Origin: Ianthella basta
Taxonomy: Eukaryota > Porifera > Demospongiae > Verongiida > Ianthellidae
Length of the DNA stretch: 64,000 bases
NCBI GenBank assembly: GCA_964019415.1
Contig: OZ025880.1
Coordinates: 4,270,813-4,334,812, forward strand
Direction: 5' to 3'
Shown here: in pieces, positions 62,601 through 64,000 of the stretch
Numbering within the stretch: position 1 is the stretch's first letter
Layout: each line of letters starts with the position of its first letter
Translations under genes and position numbers: made by a program
The notes under the pieces: generated by a model
Told to the model about the DNA's origin: nothing
The model's input: the letters and a program-made list of their open reading frames with translations, nothing else
The model's database searches: none

Positions 62601-63171
62601 TTTATTCGGCTGAAAGTGGACCGTGTGCGAGGTCAAGGGACTTTCAAAACCGGCTTCTAAACGTCGTCTTAGCGAACTTTGGACGTCCTCTTCCACCATC
62701 AATCGTGGAACAGACTCCTACAACACTTCAGGTCGACGGGCAAAGAGACAGCTTGGAGACAGCGCCCAACAGGTCATCGACTTCACCACGTGCCTTCTTC
62801 GATAATGGCCGCGCCCGCCTCGGAAGACTTCACTTCGCCGCCTGAAGCACATGACACGAGTAACGTAGAAACTGGTGAGCGCCGTGATATGTTCACGCTA
62901 ACATTTTCAACCGTCTGTAGCGTTGAAAAGCTTAGCGCGCACAGTTGCCCTTCAAAATGCTCTTCAGAATCTGGCCCACGCGTACTGCGCTGTAGCAAAC
63001 CACGTACGTACGTAGCTCTTGCCATCACAGAACACTAGCTACTCTCGCGACTGTGTTTCCTTCGTACATTTGTTTCTGTAAATACTCTTTGTAAATGCAT
63101 GTGCTGCAAGCAATCACATGTCTGTGCTGGTGGAGATTTCTCTGTGCTTGTGTGTGGTGTGTGCGTGCATG

Positions 63172-63270
<99 letters not shown>

Positions 63271-64000
63271 AGGTCACAAAGGTGTATGACACAATATCAT
63301 GTTTATTGTGAGTGACAGAGCAGCGACCAAAGGGAGCAAGTATTTCAAGTTGGGGTGGCAGCCCCACGAGTTTTTTAACTCGAAATACTTGTTTTATAAC
63401 GAAACGTTAGTATCATAATATACTGTACGTGTATGTTGGAACGATTGGGTCAGCTTGATAGCTCACTGAATGGTGTCTCCCTGTAGAAGGACATTCCTCC
63501 ACGCCGCCTTCCACCCGCTCCCCCAGTAGTTATCATGTTGTCAAGTAAGAGCTTTCATGTCCACCCCAGACAGATCTCAGAGCCCATTGTGTGAGTATGC
63601 AGATTGAGATGTGCATGCATTATGTTGAGACTGTGGGAGTACCATGTACATTTGAGGTGTACGTACATTGAGCCCCCATGTATTTAGACCCCCACTCTAT
63701 TAATGGTTAATTTTCTCTCTATGTAATGCATATTCATGTTGGCACGATCTTACATTGGTATGTACGTAATATGCATCCACTGTTTGTAAAGGCCTGAGTG
63801 CTAGGGAAATCATCCGTTGTAGCTCGTGCTCACTAGCCAACGGTTTAGGAAAGAGTTCGGAGTGAGCAGAGTGAACTCTGTTCTGAACCATTGGCTAGTG
63901 CATACGAAGCTATGTACAATATGTACATGTATTGTACAACCAAGCGTCCCTGTTTGTTGTGCATTTTCCTCTTTGTCCTGTGTACAGACTAGAGAAAGGT
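56460..64000 (+). CDS. B4GALNT3/4-like: Beta-1,4-N-acetylgalactosaminyltransferase 3/4-like type II membrane protein with PA14 domain (5' part)
   Basis: Exons are 56460-56556, 56654-56797, 58682-58797, 59230-59325, 60042-60138, 61756-61865, 63487-63590 and a partial one from 63988. Together they give 259 codons with continuous phases and GT-AG borders. Residues 1-32 form a short basic cytoplasmic end and a membrane segment (LLMLLVIVAICALFISW), a Golgi type II signal-anchor. A Ser/Thr-rich stem follows. Exons 4-6 then encode a PA14 domain: YLNFQLWTGVEG, NYGLRMFGYVIPPLSGQYRF and AVASDDTSEVWLSTDHQPKN, which align with the PA14 of human B4GALNT3/4. Those enzymes make LacdiNAc on N-glycans. The catalytic domain would lie beyond the window, so the transferase call rests on architecture. 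An extra stem exon could be missing from the model. Confidence 0.75.
56620..56652. repeat. (GT)n tract serving as the 3' splice-site tract
   Basis: A TG repeat runs directly into TAG at 56651-56653, immediately before exon 2 of the B4GALNT-like gene. Confidence 0.9.
59711..59833. repeat. 11-bp minisatellite (taacccttgag)
   Basis: About eleven units of ccttgagtaac, with a few variants, lie in an intron of the B4GALNT-like gene. The unit has no palindrome and no spacers, so it is not CRISPR-like. Confidence 0.93.
60440..61375 (-). pseudogene. Decayed Ty3/gypsy-like gag fragment
   Basis: On the minus strand broken frames carry gag-like peptides: RPKRNRHFEQYHLASGLSGE, LLYCLGEEAADDLTSAN, ERARFNRRYQHERESAEEY and a zinc-knuckle-like AVCFNCK. 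Stops and frameshifts interrupt it throughout. The order and spacing match gypsy-type gag followed by the start of a protease region. No LTRs were identified. It is antisense within an intron of the B4GALNT-like gene. Confidence 0.65.
62600..63010 (+). other. CpG-rich open stretch; possible first exon of another transcript
   Basis: A frame around 62623-62805 (KRRLSELWTSSSTINRGTD, RRAKRQLGDSAQQVID) and an ATG at 62803 (MAAPASEDFTSPPEAHD) followed by a GTGAGC donor near 62874 stand out from the AT-rich surroundings. I cannot identify either. They could be an alternative promoter or first exon inside the B4GALNT-like intron, or a mobile-element remnant. Confidence 0.3.
63171..63267. repeat. (GT)n microsatellite
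   Basis: A pure TG tract of about 97 bp in the last complete intron of the B4GALNT-like gene. Confidence 0.97.

Overview
The window looks like nuclear DNA of an early-branching, intron-rich animal. The evidence is GT-AG introns, a XMAP215/CKAP5-type microtubule gene, a PA14-bearing GalNAc-transferase-like gene, several LINE clades, many MITEs and very long (CA)n arrays. The AT-rich, 'tagctagc/tgcatgca'-rich intergenic texture suggests a demosponge, but that is an impression and not a proof. I see no bacterial gene, tRNA, rRNA or CRISPR array. All exon models below were made by eye from splice sites, phase continuity and family similarity.

Left block (1-14.1 kb, minus strand): one large gene of at least 28 coding exons. 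It starts at 14143 and runs off the left edge. It encodes a CKAP5/XMAP215-like protein (1319 codons in the window). Two features set it apart. The canonical TOG1 is missing; in its place are alpha-helical modules in phase 1-1 exons that look like a death fold (CARD-like). In addition, a seven-exon cassette holding TOG2 plus its linkers is tandemly duplicated (exons 6-12 and 13-19), giving the order helical modules - TOG2a - TOG2b - TOG3 - TOG4.

Central block (15.9-54.2 kb): a cluster of paralogous genes that I cannot assign to any known family. The minus-strand copies are A, B, C and F; E is on the plus strand. All share the same four-exon, phase 1-0-1 architecture: a signal-peptide exon of 79-85 nt, a cysteine-rich exon of 380-401 nt with an N-C-L-D-L-N-C core, a 67-nt exon, and a variable last exon. 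The last exon is a bare GPI-type tail (A, B), a Thr/Pro-rich stalk plus GPI-type tail (C, F), or a short stop without anchor (E). Genes A and B lie in a roughly 7 kb segmental duplication (14.5-22.2 and 28.2-34.8 kb). Extra intact and decayed copies of the signal-peptide exon lie upstream of gene C. Between and inside these genes are LINEs, a fragment with an R2-like C-terminal endonuclease, fold-back elements, MITEs with readable target duplications, and a palindrome of about 650 bp.

Right block (56.4-64 kb, plus strand): the 5' half of a type II membrane protein with a PA14 domain, best matched to beta-1,4-N-acetylgalactosaminyltransferase 3/4. It continues beyond the right edge, and a decayed Ty3/gypsy-like gag copy lies in one intron.
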